Assembly (NCBI GenBank): GCA_020631735.1
Contig: CM036179.1
Span: 21,195,063 to 21,259,062, forward strand
DNA: 64,000 nt
Reading direction: 5' to 3'
From: Saccharum officinarum
Lineage: Eukaryota; Streptophyta; Magnoliopsida; Poales; Poaceae
Shown: positions 46,588 through 58,820 of the stretch, piece after piece
Layout of the letters: each line of letters starts with the position of its first letter
How positions within the stretch are numbered: position 1 is the stretch's first letter
Notes under the pieces: model-generated
Database searches by the model: none
Told to the model about the DNA's origin: nothing
Seen by the model: the letters and a program-made list of their open reading frames with translations, nothing else
Position numbers and translations under genes: made by a program

Positions 46588-46709
46588 CAGTTAACGAACA
46601 ATGTTTTTTTCTCACAACAAATCAGCATAAGCATCGGCGTAAGCCAAATTTTAGCGAAACAAACAGGTATGCTGATTTGTTATGAGAGAAAAATATTGTT
46701 CGTTAACTG
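46588..46709. mobile_element. Foldback MITE with ~41-bp inverted arms
   Basis: Arms 46588-46628 (CAGTTAACGAACAATG...) and 46669-46709 (...CATTGTTCGTTAACTG-like) are nearly perfect inverted repeats around a 40-base loop. The TGAGAGAAAAA core relates it to 50611-50706 and 62861-62965. Confidence 0.75.
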
Positions 46710-49700
46710 GAAAGTACCGACGAAGTAATGCTGCAGAACAGGAGAGCGTCATGCCGTGATATTCCGGCGGCCGGTGCATGGTCGTTTTCGGCGGCGAGAA
46801 TGCATGATATCATCTATCAGCCACGGACCAGCGTACGGTACGGTGGCGTGTGCCTTGACGCGGACCCTATACCATATCATGCGTCGTCGTAGGAGGAGTA
46901 CGTACGTGCTAGCGGCAAGCACGACGGCGACCCAAGTACCGAACCATCGAATTTAAACAACGGCGACACGCCCGATTTATTAGGAACAACGACGATCCAA
47001 TTAAGCAAACGCGCTGCGCCTTGTGTCGTTCTCTCTCTCCCCTTCTCGATCATCAAGTTCGTCCTCTCTCTGTCGTCTCTGATGAGATCGAGTGAGAGGG
47101 ATATACGGAGTATGTGCTTCCATCGTCTCTCATCTCTCTTTGTCTCTCTGTATCTGCATGCAATCAGCGTCGTCGATGGAACCGAGAAACCAGCCGGCCG
47201 GCCGGCTAGCCGCGGCACAAATTAAAGGACCTATCTAGCTAGCTAGCTAGCTCATAATTTGTTAGGAGTACATCGGATTCTCTCATCTACTGTTAGAGCA
47301 GTTACGGTCTTGGTTTATAGCCGAGCAAATGCTGACGTGGAGGAGAGAAGAGAGGAGAACTTGGCTCTCTTATAAGCAACAAGCTGGGCACGCAAGCACA
47401 GGTAGTAGTGAGTTCCATTAAAGATGTACGGAGTATGTGAGAAGGAATAGGAAAGAGAATGAAAACATATACAATAAAGAAAGTATGTAAATAAATAGAC
47501 GACTAACTATTGTATACCTTAGTTCTTATAACTTGATTTTTAGCCAAACACTTCGCTCTATTATTGATTCTGCTCTTACGTGTAGTAGCTAGTACTCTCT
47601 CTCTCTCTGGTGTCTCGGTACATGACGGCCATCGCCTACGCTCTGACGGACAAGGACGGACTAACCATGCATGCTTAATTGCTTAATGTATAACGGCCTG
47701 AACAAAATGCGTACGTACGTCTGTCATGTACTCTTGTCGTCTTATTAGCTAGGTACGTAAGACGATGTTTTCACGTTGTCTCGTCCGGAAATGGACAGCT
47801 GAGATCCATCGTCTAGCGACCGCTCTACACACCTCTACTCGATCGTCCATGGATGCCTCCATCCATCTCGATGATTCCTATGCATGTGCCATTTAGCCTA
47901 TCACAGTGACTCCTCCGATCCACAGCTACCTTCGTCTGCGTGTCGCTGCAGCCCTAACGACATCGATCCATCGGCTTCTTGTCTCCGCAAACTCTCGTTG
48001 CATTTTCTGCCGTTTGGTACAAACCTAAGGAAAATGGGCGCGGATATATATATAAATCGAAGGGAAATGCATGATTCATTATTCATGCACAAGGTTCGTG
48101 TTCTTTTTGGATGCAATGCAATACGTTGGACATTGCAACTTTTCCAGCCTTTTTTGGGCTGCCCAATGAGAAATATGCATGGTCCGATCAATAGGCCATT
48201 TTGGGCCCTGCTTATCTGCTGCCCACACTGGCACGCACACTTGTTGCTGACTCGCGAATAATAGTTTATGAATTAATAAACAGTTAATGCCTACTACTTA
48301 ATAAAGAGGTCGATGTCCGGTACGATCACAACGAAATCATGTCCTGGAAATTAGTTCATTTTAATTTCCCACTCTAATCCATACATAGAAAAGGTTAATA
48401 TATAAGCTTCAAATCTATCCAAGCAAGCCCTTATAAAGTTACAACTTTCCATCTCTATCACTGTATGCCCGGCATGCTCTTGCCGATGGCCTTTTTTAAA
48501 AAGAAAAAAATAAAGTTACAACTGGCCAAACATGAATGTGTGGTCCCTCCCGAATCAAGTGGACACCAATGCAAAATACGAGTACTACATAATTTGTGCG
48601 CACCATGCCTGGCGCACACACCTGCAACGTTCGAACTGGCCCGGCCGGCCTGATTTTTCCGAGTGCATGGAGATGGAGATGTAGAGAGAGCAAGAGGAAA
48701 CAGAGACCCAGTTTTGTTGTGGCGTGGTGGACTGGTGGGCTAGCTGTGGCGCGCCATGGCCTGGCGCTGGGCGCTGCTGGCTCCATCCACTCCACGCACG
48801 AGAAAGCTAGTATACGGTTGGAGTTGATCCCAGTGATTAAAGCTAGCTTTATTGCGCTGTCCCCAGATTTGTCCTTGCGGCCTCAGCTTTCCAAGGAAAG
48901 ATAACAACAAAGTTAAAAACAGATGGCTAGAAAGATAGCTAGAAGTTGATAGGGCAAAACCGTGCAATTACGGCACAGCTGACCATATCCTACTTGCCCT
49001 TCTTTCTCCTTTCACCAAACCACACTTTGATGCCCAGTTCAGATCTACTCATCTCCGCAGAGAGAGTAGGACAACCCTACTGATGATCTCCACAAAGGAC
49101 CCATGAATGTAAAGACTGGAAAGTGCCCAACTAATAGAGCTCGATCTTGTCAACACTAATAATCCATCTCCTGCAAGATGCCAGATTAGTAGACTACAAA
49201 CCTTTTTTTTTATCGCTCCAGCCTCCAGGGATGGCCAGACATACCATTAATGTCAACATTATCATGGACTGGACTACAACTACAAGTAACAGATTCCCAA
49301 GTTCCCAACGTTTTCCGACGCACTTTCTTTTTCTTATGATGATGCTGGAACTTATCTATAGTACTAGTATATACATATTCTACTACACCATGCATGTCGG
49401 TTTGCCGCCTTGAGCAGATTAATCTATACAAAATCCAAATATATATAAAACGAAGAAAAAAAAAGGACAACTCAAGACCAAGCAGCTTCCGGTTCGCTAA
49501 GGTCCATTATTTTGCAGGAAATGATTTTTGGGAGCCCAGCTGAGTCATATATGGTCCCCAAAACAACTTATCTCTTTGTCCACTGCGCCAAGCAACAAAA
49601 ATAATTCAGACTCCAAGATGTACCTCAGGTTACAGGAAACTGAGGAACAGATAACTGCTGCAAACATGCAAGGGCTTCAAATCAAATCCAAATACAGTAC

Positions 49701-50610
49701 ACTACATACTCCTATTTTTTTCACTCCATATATACCAGCATTTTAAAGATACCTTTCCACAATGTGTGACAAAAGGGTGTACAGTAAGTACCAGACAGTG
49801 TCAGAGGACAAGATCTCACAGAACCTTCTATGCTCCAGTGAGAAGTGATCGATCGACTGACACATGCCCGTGGAGCCAGGCCGTAGATGTACTGCAGGTA
49901 CCTGTTTCTCATTAATTGACTCAACAAGGGCAACGAACTTCATCAATTTAATTCACCTTTTCATTTCACACAGCTTAACTTCTGTAGCAACGGGGGTGGT
50001 TGCTGGCCTGGTAAATATGACCCACAGCTCACCGGTTTATTGCAGACCAACGCTTCATTTTGGTATCACAGGAAGGCTAAGGCCTAGTACCCCAGTCATG
50101 CAAATGACTCTGCTTAGAGATAGGAGTGCATCACCACAATGAAATTTTCAAATTTACATACACTACGAGTACACCCGTTACAACTGATTCTTTTTTTTTC
50201 TTTTCCGAAAAAACACACCTGTGAAATAGAGTATGACATTCCAAAGTGTGACTTCCTAACTTATATTAGCAAGCAAGCATAAGTCAAAACCCATTAAGAT
50301 ACTTCAAACCCAAGCAATGCGTGCGAAATGATACTTCCAAACAAAATGGCAACAATTTTTCAGGAAAGCACCCAAACGGGAAAGTTGCAGGCTAGAGCGA
50401 ACACAACATTTATAAGTGTGCAAAGTGGCAAACTGCAACCAAACATTTTCAGCAAAGACTCCACTCCAGCTCCCTTTCAAAGAACCCGAAATCACTCTGA
50501 ATGTTTGGATACAGCAAAGGATCTAGTCTTATTATAGACGTGTCAAGCTTATTGCTGAAGCAAACTACCATAAACCTATAGAGCTATCGTCTTATTAATA
50601 TATCAGCCTG
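46710..50610. other. Long intergenic stretch, no gene recognised
   Basis: Contains simple repeats (AGCT repeats near 47232-47251, CT-rich runs near 47030 and 47595, CCGG repeats near 47200). Open frames are short, on both strands and without known motifs. I found no RNA gene. Confidence 0.4.
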
Positions 50611-50706
50611 TTCGCTTGGGCTGAAATCTGACTGATCTAGTTGGTTTTTTATGAGAGAAAAACACTGCTGAATGGCTGACTGATCTGACTGATAATCTCA
50701 AGCGAA
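50611..50706. mobile_element. Short MITE (TTCGCTTG ... CAAGCGAA)
   Basis: Ends TTCGCTTG and CAAGCGAA are inverted repeats. The body contains ATGAGAGAAAAACACTG, common to a grass MITE group. Target duplication not clear. Confidence 0.6.
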
Positions 50707-52010
50707 GTTTCCAAGATTGACAAAAGAAAGCCAAGTTCAAGCAAAATGAAATTTTCTACAAATTAAAGCACATGAGTTGTTCAATGGAGAAGAGATGAAG
50801 TTAGGTATATAAAGATTACTATAGCCCAACAGTATACCCTTTTCCAACCTGATTTCTATTGTGAAAATATTGCAAAGCCAAATGTAAAACATACTACCAA
50901 ATTCTCCTCTGAGCAACAATTCGGTCGACTCCTATATTATAACGGTGTCAGGAAAAAAAAACTATTATATTTCTTCACCGAACAAATATCGATCAACTGA
51001 GTACACACACCATCGTCATCACCAGCCTGTACCTGCAGCTACCTCAGACAAGCTTAAATGCCAACCAACTCCAAGCAATTCCAGAGCTAACACCCCAGGA
51101 CAAAGGCAACCTTGTCAATTCTCTTACAGATCGCACTGAAGAAATCACTCTAAACGCAGAGTCTATATTCAGTTAAAGAACAATTCCTTATAAATTTCAA
51201 CATCTCATTACATATTTATTTATAGAGAACAAAATTGGGTGATGCAACACAACTAGAGATTCCAAATGAAGCAAAAGAATTTTGGCGTTATGTCGTTATC
51301 TCAAAAATACGCAGAAAATATTCGACACCCTAAGTTTCAGCACAAGTCTTACCTATATGCTTTGTGGTGGTGTCCATGCGTCCAGTGGTACTCAACCATA
51401 TGATTGGCCCCAGTAGCTCTGGAAAAGGAGATCAAGTTAATCCAAAACAGATGTACATTAACCCTACATAAACAACTACTAAGCAATCAACGACTATGTG
51501 GATCAACCTAGGGTTGCCCCACAAATAAATGTGGCAGCCATGGGTGTAGGTGAGAGCGTTTATTACCACTGTACTAGCAGGGAAGGTGGTTATGCTATGC
51601 ACACACACAGTTCACCGACAGCCCACACCTGCAGACACCATGTGGCCTCCCTTCAGTTGCCACTCCCCTGATTTCTCTCATCTTTTGCCCTATACTCCTA
51701 TCTCATAGTTTTATCCATTGACGCACGCTTGGTATACTGCTCTTGGCCCCAGCACCCCTGCTCTCCAGTCAGTGTATGCCGCCTTCTCCACTCCCTTCCT
51801 CTCTGACAGGTATCTTACTACCTATACCTACGCAGCTAACCACATTTATCACTCACTGCAGAAGCAAGTACAGGCTGGGCAGTTTATATTCACTCAAACC
51901 AGTCCGTTCCTTCCCCACACGGCCACACACACTTCAGTTCATAGGCGCCCCAGCAGAGCTCATCTCTGCCTCGTGTGTCCTCCATGACAGAGAATCTCCA
52001 CTCCAGGAAA
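50707..52010. other. Intergenic and promoter region of the AP2/ERF gene
   Basis: No coding sequence recognised. GTTTATATTCAC near 51880 is a possible TATA element about 130 bases before the ATG at 52011; this is only a guess. Confidence 0.3.
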
Positions 52011-52726
52011 ATGGTACAGCCAAAGAAGTTTCGTGGAGTCCGGCAGCGCCACTGGGGTTCCTGGGTCTCTGAGATCAGGCATCCCCTCCTGTAAGGCCTT
52101 CTATCCCTATAATTTTCAGGGAAGAACATAAACTACTGGTGCGACCATAATTCTGAATTGCAATGTACGTATATTTTTGTGATGCGTACAGTAAGAGGAG
52201 GGTCTGGCTGGGCACCTTCGAGACTGCTGAGGAGGCAGCGAGAGCATATGACGAGGCTGCCGTGCTGATGAGCGGCCGCAACGCCAAGACCAACTTCCCA
52301 GTCCAAAGGAGCAGCACAGGGGAGCCTACCCCAGCTGCGGGATGGGACGCTCGCAGCAACACTGGCAGCGGCTCCTCTACCTCCAACCTGTCCCAGATTC
52401 TCAGTGCGAAGCTCCGCAAATGCTGCAAGGCGCCATCGCCGTCCCTGACCTGTCTCCGCCTTGACCCTGAGAAGTCCCACATTGGTGTTTGGCAGAAGCG
52501 CGCAGGAGCCCGTGCTGACTCCAACTGGGTCATGACCGTGGAGCTCAACAAAGGTGCAACATCCACTGATGCTGCATCACAGTCCACATCAGCAACAACT
52601 GCTCCACCAGCCACCCCGATGGATGACGAGGAGCGGATCGCCCTGCAAATGATCGAAGAGTTGCTGAGCAGCAGCAGCCCAGCTTCACCCTCGCATGGAG
52701 ATGACCAAGGTCGCTTCATCATCTGA
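52011..52726 (+). CDS. SHN: AP2/ERF transcription factor of the SHINE/WAX INDUCER clade
   Basis: Two exons, 52011-52090 and 52192-52726, joined GT-AG, give 204 residues. The AP2 domain (about residues 7-63) starts [20 protein letters not shown] and, across the intron, continues [20 protein letters not shown] through NAKTNFP. The intron inside the AP2 domain is typical of this clade. Two motifs outside AP2 also mark SHINE proteins: the middle block (SAKLRKCCK ... [18 protein letters not shown]) and the acidic C-terminal block ([17 protein letters not shown]). SHINE factors are nuclear activators of cutin and wax biosynthesis genes, so a role in surface lipids is inferred from the family. Frame intact, no oddities. 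Which rice/Arabidopsis paralogue it matches I cannot say. Confidence 0.95.
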
Positions 52727-54238
52727 AAAAGCATCGATCAAACAGCACAAGTCACCATCCCAGATCGGAGTTTCACTAGGCCGGTTGGTACACAAGCAGT
52801 TCAGGATTTCAGGTTACTCCAGTAATATAGATATAAATATGTCTATTACTAAATCCAACTTACAAGAACTATAAAGTTTGCAGTTGTGTGCAGTTCTATG
52901 TACTTGTGAAAAGCTCTACATACACATGTTCCTGTCAAGATACTTTGTTACACATCAATGTCAGTGATATAATTGCTTATAAAGGAAATAAATAGATTAT
53001 GATTGTGTTACTGTTCATCCTTTGCTTGGATCCTGATGTCAAACTCAGTTGAGAAATCTCAACACAGTTCTAAAAAAATAGAGAGTAGAGAGTCTTAATT
53101 TATTTCTTCAAACGAAGAACCAAGGCTGAACAAATAAATCTCAAAACAGGATGAAGGTGATGTTTGTGTATAAGACCTTTACTTTTATGATAGAATGGTT
53201 TGAAGGGCCATGCTCTATGAGATATCATCACTATGGCATACAAGACAAACCAGCAAGTAGACAACACATTTCTTTAATCATATCAACTAAATCAGTCACT
53301 CTAGTGGAGGCAGTTATGCAGAAAAGAGTAGAATTCAGTGAGGAGAACAAGATGCAAATCATTTCACTAAAAAAAAGGTATCCATTAGAAACTCAAGGTT
53401 TGGCAATGGTTATCTGAAAACACACATTTTGGCACTTCTAACATCATCTTGCAGGCACAAGGAATGTGGTGTTTTTGGACGTCCAATTCCACATCACCAG
53501 GCACCACTGAACACTAATTGAGAATAGAACATTTAAAGATACCCTCTTCTGCCAATATTGTATTAATGAATAGGTCTATGTTCAGCATCATGTAACCATC
53601 ACAAGCTCTACAATGTGGACGTTGAGATGCACAGGATGAGAGCGATGAACCCAGTGTATGGACCATCAAGGTGTGCAACAAACACTTTAAAGGCCTTAAG
53701 GTCATATTTCTCCTCATTAAATAAGCAAATGTAATATATAGATGATTGATAATCATGATAGGCTACTACAGACAAATGTCTTAATGACCAGCATAACATT
53801 TGCCATCAGACTAGGAACAATCAATATTCAGGTCTCAGAATTTTGGCATCTGGCTCCAGTATCCCATGGCGGGAATCAGAGTTACAATACCATGCCAGAA
53901 TTGAGGTCTTCATGTGCTGTTTCATCTTGAATGCATATGATCTTAAATTATTAATGATAGAAGATGAGGGGGTCTTTAAACCTTGATAAAATATAAATAC
54001 AAAGATAATATAACAACTCAATGTGTTAATCCACTGGAATTTTCACAACCCATACAAGGACCCAGATTATTATTTTCGAGCATCAAAACATTACTAGAAA
54101 TAGCCACAAGAAAGTCCCATCACATGTCATTATGACCTAAAAGGCAGCCATACAATTAGATACATTAGTGAAAATAACTGACATTGTGGTGCATCCACCA
54201 CAGTGGTAGTAAACCCATGATCAGCAATCCTTGACATC
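52727..54238. other. Intergenic downstream of the SHINE gene, nothing recognised
   Basis: The 3' UTR probably occupies the first 200-300 bases (AATAAA-like GGAAATAAATAG near 52984). No further gene. Confidence 0.4.
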
Positions 54239-54258
54239 AAGAACCCCTACCAATTTGT

Positions 54259-54412
54259 GTTTAAGGAGGACCTTAGGTCCTCCTGGTTTGGCTAGATGGT
54301 TTTAGTTAATTTTTCTTGTTCCCCCCCTCCTTGTAAGTATGTAACCACCTTGTGTTTATATTTATAAAATCACTGTGGGGAACTCCCCCACAGTCTTTGG
54401 CGTTCAGAAAAA
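54259..54412 (+). mobile_element. 5'-truncated LINE 3' end with 20-bp TSD
   Basis: AAGAACCCCTACCAATTTGT (54239-54258) and AAGAACCGCTACCAACTTGT (54413-54432) flank a 154-base insert ending GGCGTTCAGAAAAA, wording of plant LINE 3' UTRs. Two mismatches in the duplication suggest an old insertion. Confidence 0.8.
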
Positions 54413-54432
54413 AAGAACCGCTACCAACTTGT

Positions 54433-55446
54433 ATCTTAGCAGGGATGCAAACATGACAATGGCAAGTCAAAAGAAAAGGGTCAAGGTAGCCCTATGAGTG
54501 CAATAGATAACAAGTTAACAAAGAAAGACAAAGTAAGTGTGCTATTTTCTCTTCCAGAACTCAAAGAGCAGACAGCCAAAAAAGCAATTATCAGCTCCAT
54601 GGTTGGATTTGGAGGTTGGTGCAAAGCATGCAGTCAATGCTAAGGGCCCAGCCAGTTAGTTGGTCAGTCGCAATGAACGATTGTATTAGAGAAGAATAAA
54701 ACAGAAGGAAACTAGATTCCCACCATAGTTGATCCATACTGAGTTGTGTGTCATAACATAACTAAATAGCAACTTTGAGGCCTGAAGGTCTGTCATTTTG
54801 AGAGACTTTCTGGATAGCTACATAAAAGAGCTGAGTTATTTCAAGATAGTTAAGATGCTTGTTTTATATCTAGTCCTTGTCTACACTGTGAAGGTTTGAA
54901 AGGTAATGGACTATCTCCATTTTTGTTCCCACTTTTTTTTCTACAACGGTCGAGCCGAATTTCATTACCAGGGAGTAACAAAATTACAAGAGTTTAGTGA
55001 GACACAAAGCAGTTTGGACACTGAAACAAAAACGCCGTCACCTCCGAACACCAAGGATTCAGCCGATTAGGCACTGCTAACTGTGGAAGAGAAAATTGTT
55101 CTCACTACTTATGTTTATCTCAATCACATGTTTCATATGAAGTTATGTTTGATAACTTCAGTTCATTCATTGGGCACTAGCTGGTTCCCCTTAAAGTTTC
55201 TTGTCTCCCATTACCATCATTGTTATCTCCTTGCAATCATCTTTCACACCACAACATTCGCTAAGGTAATATCTTAACAATGTGCATGTAGTATCAAATA
55301 ACTCATTCTGTCATTGTGCTAGAACAAAACAGAAGAACATGATCTTCGAGAAACAGAAATTACATACAGAGACATGTATCCTAGCTTGGTTTAGGTGAAC
55401 TCATCCTTCAAAATTTAAGAAGATGGTATCTATGAATTGTTCATCG
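54433..55446. other. Intergenic; possible antisense LINE tail
   Basis: A T-rich run at 54938-54946 followed by CTACAACGGTCGAGCCGAATTT looks like a poly-A LINE tail in minus orientation, but I found no target duplication. No gene. Confidence 0.35.
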
Positions 55447-55466
55447 GTCACTTACTAAGTTGCACG

Positions 55467-55550
55467 GATACGGATACGCGTATCGGTATCCGAAGGATAC
55501 GGATACGCGGATACGGCAATTTCCTAAGAAATCCGATACGCGGATACGTT
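55467..55550. repeat. Left subterminal GGATACG repeats of the hAT element
   Basis: About six GGATACG/CGTATCG units in 80 bases. In Ac-like hAT elements such repeats are transposase binding sites; by analogy only. Confidence 0.75.
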
Positions 55551-55744
55551 TTACTATTTTTTTAATAAATAGATAACAATGCATATGAAATTGCAAAATA
55601 GATATTCAAGTTCAACATAGAGACATTTAAGGTCTATTACACTCAGAATAACATGATAGCATGTTCTAATATAGGAAATTAATAAAAGGTCTATTACACT
55701 CGTAGCAAACTAGCAATATAGTACAATAGTAGGATATGATAGCA

Positions 55745-58011
55745 TCAAGCTTCTTCCTCGGCTTCCTCATTCTCCTCCACATCAAGATCACCCAATCCAA
55801 ATGATACAGCCTGCAACTCCGGCTCATCAATGGAGAGGTCAGCAACTTCCAGAAGACCTACACCACTAAGGGAATCAAAAGAATCTCCTCCAACATCCCA
55901 CATCCTTGTCTCTCCTGTCTTGTATGCATCCGTTCTTCTTGACAAATGCCTCAGATTTGAGTGCACAAAGACCAAATCTTCAGCCCGCTCAGGAGTTAAG
56001 GCATTTCTCTTGACACTATGGATGAAGCTATATGTGCTCCAATTTCTTTCACAGCAAGAAGAGGAGGCCGGTTGGCTCAGCAATTTCATGGCCAAACTCA
56101 TCAATAGAGGGACAGAGTGTCCATGATTTGTCCACCAAGTCATTGGGGAAACAGCCCATCTATCATGTATAGAATCAGGATCATTGAATTCTTCTGAACA
56201 ACTAGAAAACCTTGAGTATTCTTCCTTTACTTGAGCCAACTCTTGCGGTATGCGAAAGAACTTCTTGAAGCAAGTCATCCTCATTTGTGATACCTCCTTA
56301 TCCTTGTGGGGGGGTAGTCGGCCAGCACCTTCTTCAAGCCACTTGTTGCTGTAAAATCTGCATTTGGCAATTTAGCATTACAATTTAGAACATGAGCAAC
56401 TGAGCTGAATTCTGAACTGTATAGTGTATAGTGTTACCTTGGATTGAGTGAATGAGCCAAACAATGTAGTGGATTATTGCCTTTTGTCCACCTAGCAATC
56501 AATATATCATGAATAACAGAGTAGAGGTCTGACTCCTCATTTGGTTCCTTCCCTTCATACAGATATATCTCTTTCTTCACTTTCTCAATCATTGAATCCC
56601 ACATCTCATAGATTAAGTGAAGACACGGGGTGTCGGTGTCCGCAAAGCGTATCATATCATAGATAGGAGTAGTGATCCTAAGAATGTAATCTACATTGCC
56701 CCACCAGACATCACTTAGTATTTTTTCCTTTACATGTTGGGCAGTTGAAGCATCCTCTTTGTAGATGCTCCATTTGTCACTAATCACCATGTGTTGGAGA
56801 GCTGCTTTTACCTCAACAAACCGTTTTAGCATACACACAACCGATGCAAATCTTGTTTCAGCAATAGAAAGCAACTTCAAATGGCTGAACTCATTGAACA
56901 TGGAAAGACGCATGCCATGATTCATTATGAAATTCTTGATCATAGTAGCCTCAACTTTAACATCGTTTATAAATTCTAGTTGTCCCCAAACATGCATATC
57001 CTCATCAGTAGGTGTCCTTGGCAGTTTGGGTTCACATATATTTTTCATAGCAAGGTTGAGAGTATGCACTACACAAGGTGTCCAAAATATGTGATCATAT
57101 TCAGCTTCAATTAAAAGACCAGCACCTTTGCAGTTTGCAGCATTATCTGTGATGATTTGTACCACATTTTGTCGCCCTACTTCATCAATAATAGCCCTCA
57201 ACTTCTCAGCAATATATTCTTTTGACTTGTATTCTCCTTCACAATTGTCAGCCCTCAAAAACATTGGAGCTTTCTCAGAAACAGCAATGAAGTTGATGAT
57301 TGGCCTCCTCTGAGGATCTGACCAACCATCACTGCAGATTGTGACCCCTTTCTTTGGCCATGTGCTCTTTGTACTCTCCAATAGATGCTCTATGTGCCTT
57401 CTTTCTTGCTTCAGGAGTGATTCCCTAGCCCTGTTATACCCAGGGATTGTGTAACCTTGCAAATTGCGGCTGCAAGCAAATGCAAAAGCTTCTCTAAAAT
57501 ATGGGTTTCTCAGAAAGTTGAAAGATACCCCTCCAGAATACATTGCTCTAACAATTAAAGCATCCAAGTGCTTGCGGTCTTGCAATGCCCAAGATTTTTC
57601 CAATATAGAAGCAGGTCCTCTCTTGTTCTTCTTGTTGTAATTGCCTGAAGAAGGACCTACAGGCAAAGCAACGGTGCGTGTCTTTGCTCTTTCCACTAGC
57701 TCCTTGCACCTTTCCACTTCCCTCCTCATCTCACTCAGCATTTCATATGAAACCTTCGGACATTTGATAATCCCCTTCCCTGATTTCTGCAGCAAATGAG
57801 CTTCAACTCTAGTGTAGCTGCTGCTTTTTTCCAATGGACAATAGTTGCATCTCCAAAGAGCATTTCCTCCACCAGCTTTAGGCCTCTCTAGAATGGTGAC
57901 ATGATCCCACAGCGGAGCCTTGATATCAGTTGTTTCTCTGGACCCAGATCCCACACTACCACTAGCAGTAACACTAGCACTAGCTACACTACTCAAATTT
58001 GGAGATGCCAT
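55745..58011 (-). CDS. hAT-family transposase (BED finger, DUF659, hATC)
   Basis: Exons 56438-58011 and 55745-56357 join GT-AG in phase for 728 residues, start ATG at 58011. BED-type zinc finger near residues 35-84 (W35, C55-x2-C58, H72, C84). The catalytic core carries CSDGWSD (D228) and ITDNAANC (D289), followed by PCVVHTLNLA (C313-x2-H316), as in hAT enzymes. Exon 2 holds the C-terminal dimerisation domain with SSCCERNWSTYSFIHS, which contains the expected catalytic Glu, and LTPERAEDLVFVHSNLR. The C-terminus is acidic. The enzyme should bind the GGATACG repeats and cut at the element ends. No stop or frameshift seen. A domesticated gene is unlikely because TIRs and TSD are intact. Confidence 0.93.
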
Positions 58012-58639
58012 ACTGGACAATGAACATTGGACAAAATAAAAAAGGCTCTAATCAGTCATCAGGAAAGGGGTAATGGCCTATTGGCCTTTGGCCTAATGGG
58101 GCAGGGCGCACTAGCTCAGCCGCTCAGCCCTAAATTGGATTGGGGAGGAAGAGGAAGTGAGCCAGTGAGGAACTCACCTAAGCAGGGGGCTCCTTGTCGC
58201 CGGTGAGGGCGAGGGCAGAGGTGAGGTCGGAGGCTGGTCGCCCGCTCAGACCGTCTTCTCCTGGAATGCGCTCGTCGGGGCGTACTCGTCCTGGAGCGCC
58301 AGCGAGGCCTTGCGGGTCCTGGAGCGTCGGCGAGGCGTCAGCGGCCCCAGGATCGGCGCCCGACGGGGGCGAGCTGGAGACGGCGCCCCACGAACGTGCT
58401 CGCGTCCGTCCTCAAGCCGTGCGTGGCGGAAGGGGACGGGCTCTGCGAGGGCGAGCTGCACGGGCTGGCGGTGAGAGCGGAGGATGGTCGCCGGCGAGGT
58501 CGGAGGCAGACTGGCGGCTGCGTGAGGCGGAGGCAGTGGCGGCTGCGCGTGGGAGAGACTGGGAGGCGGATGCGCGTGGGGAGGCAGATGTCTGCGTGAG
58601 GCCGAGGCAGAGGAGGCCAAGGTGACCTATTGGGCCGGC

Positions 58640-58805
58640 TGGGCCGTATCGGCTAGGCCGAAACGTATCCATTCGTCAGTTTCCGGCCCAACTAAAACGA
58701 GATACGCGGATACGACGCGGATACGTATCCAGGCCGTATCCCAGGCGTATCCGTATCGGATACGTATCCGATACGGGATACGGCCCTACCCTGGCGTATC
58801 CGTGC
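58640..58805. repeat. Right subterminal CGTATCC repeats of the hAT element
   Basis: At least ten CGTATCC/GGATACG units in both orientations, denser than at the left end. Confidence 0.75.
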
Positions 58806-58820
58806 TTCTGAGGTCACTTA

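Larger units (their letters stand above)
55455..58812 (-). mobile_element. Apparently complete hAT transposon, 3358 bp, TSD GTCACTTA
   Basis: Perfect 8-base duplications GTCACTTA at 55447-55454 and 58813-58820. Terminal inverted repeats CTAAGTTGCACGGATACG and (inverted) CTCAGAAGCACGGATACG match at 15 of 18 positions. Dense GGATACG/CGTATCC repeats lie just inside both ends. A two-exon transposase with no break lies within. GC-rich DNA at 58190-58620 is probably its promoter/5' region. All parts needed for autonomous movement appear present. Confidence 0.93.

Noticed and set aside
46300..46728. 142-codon plus-strand open frame
   Set aside because: Starts at TTG, no recognisable motif, and its second half lies in a foldback MITE.
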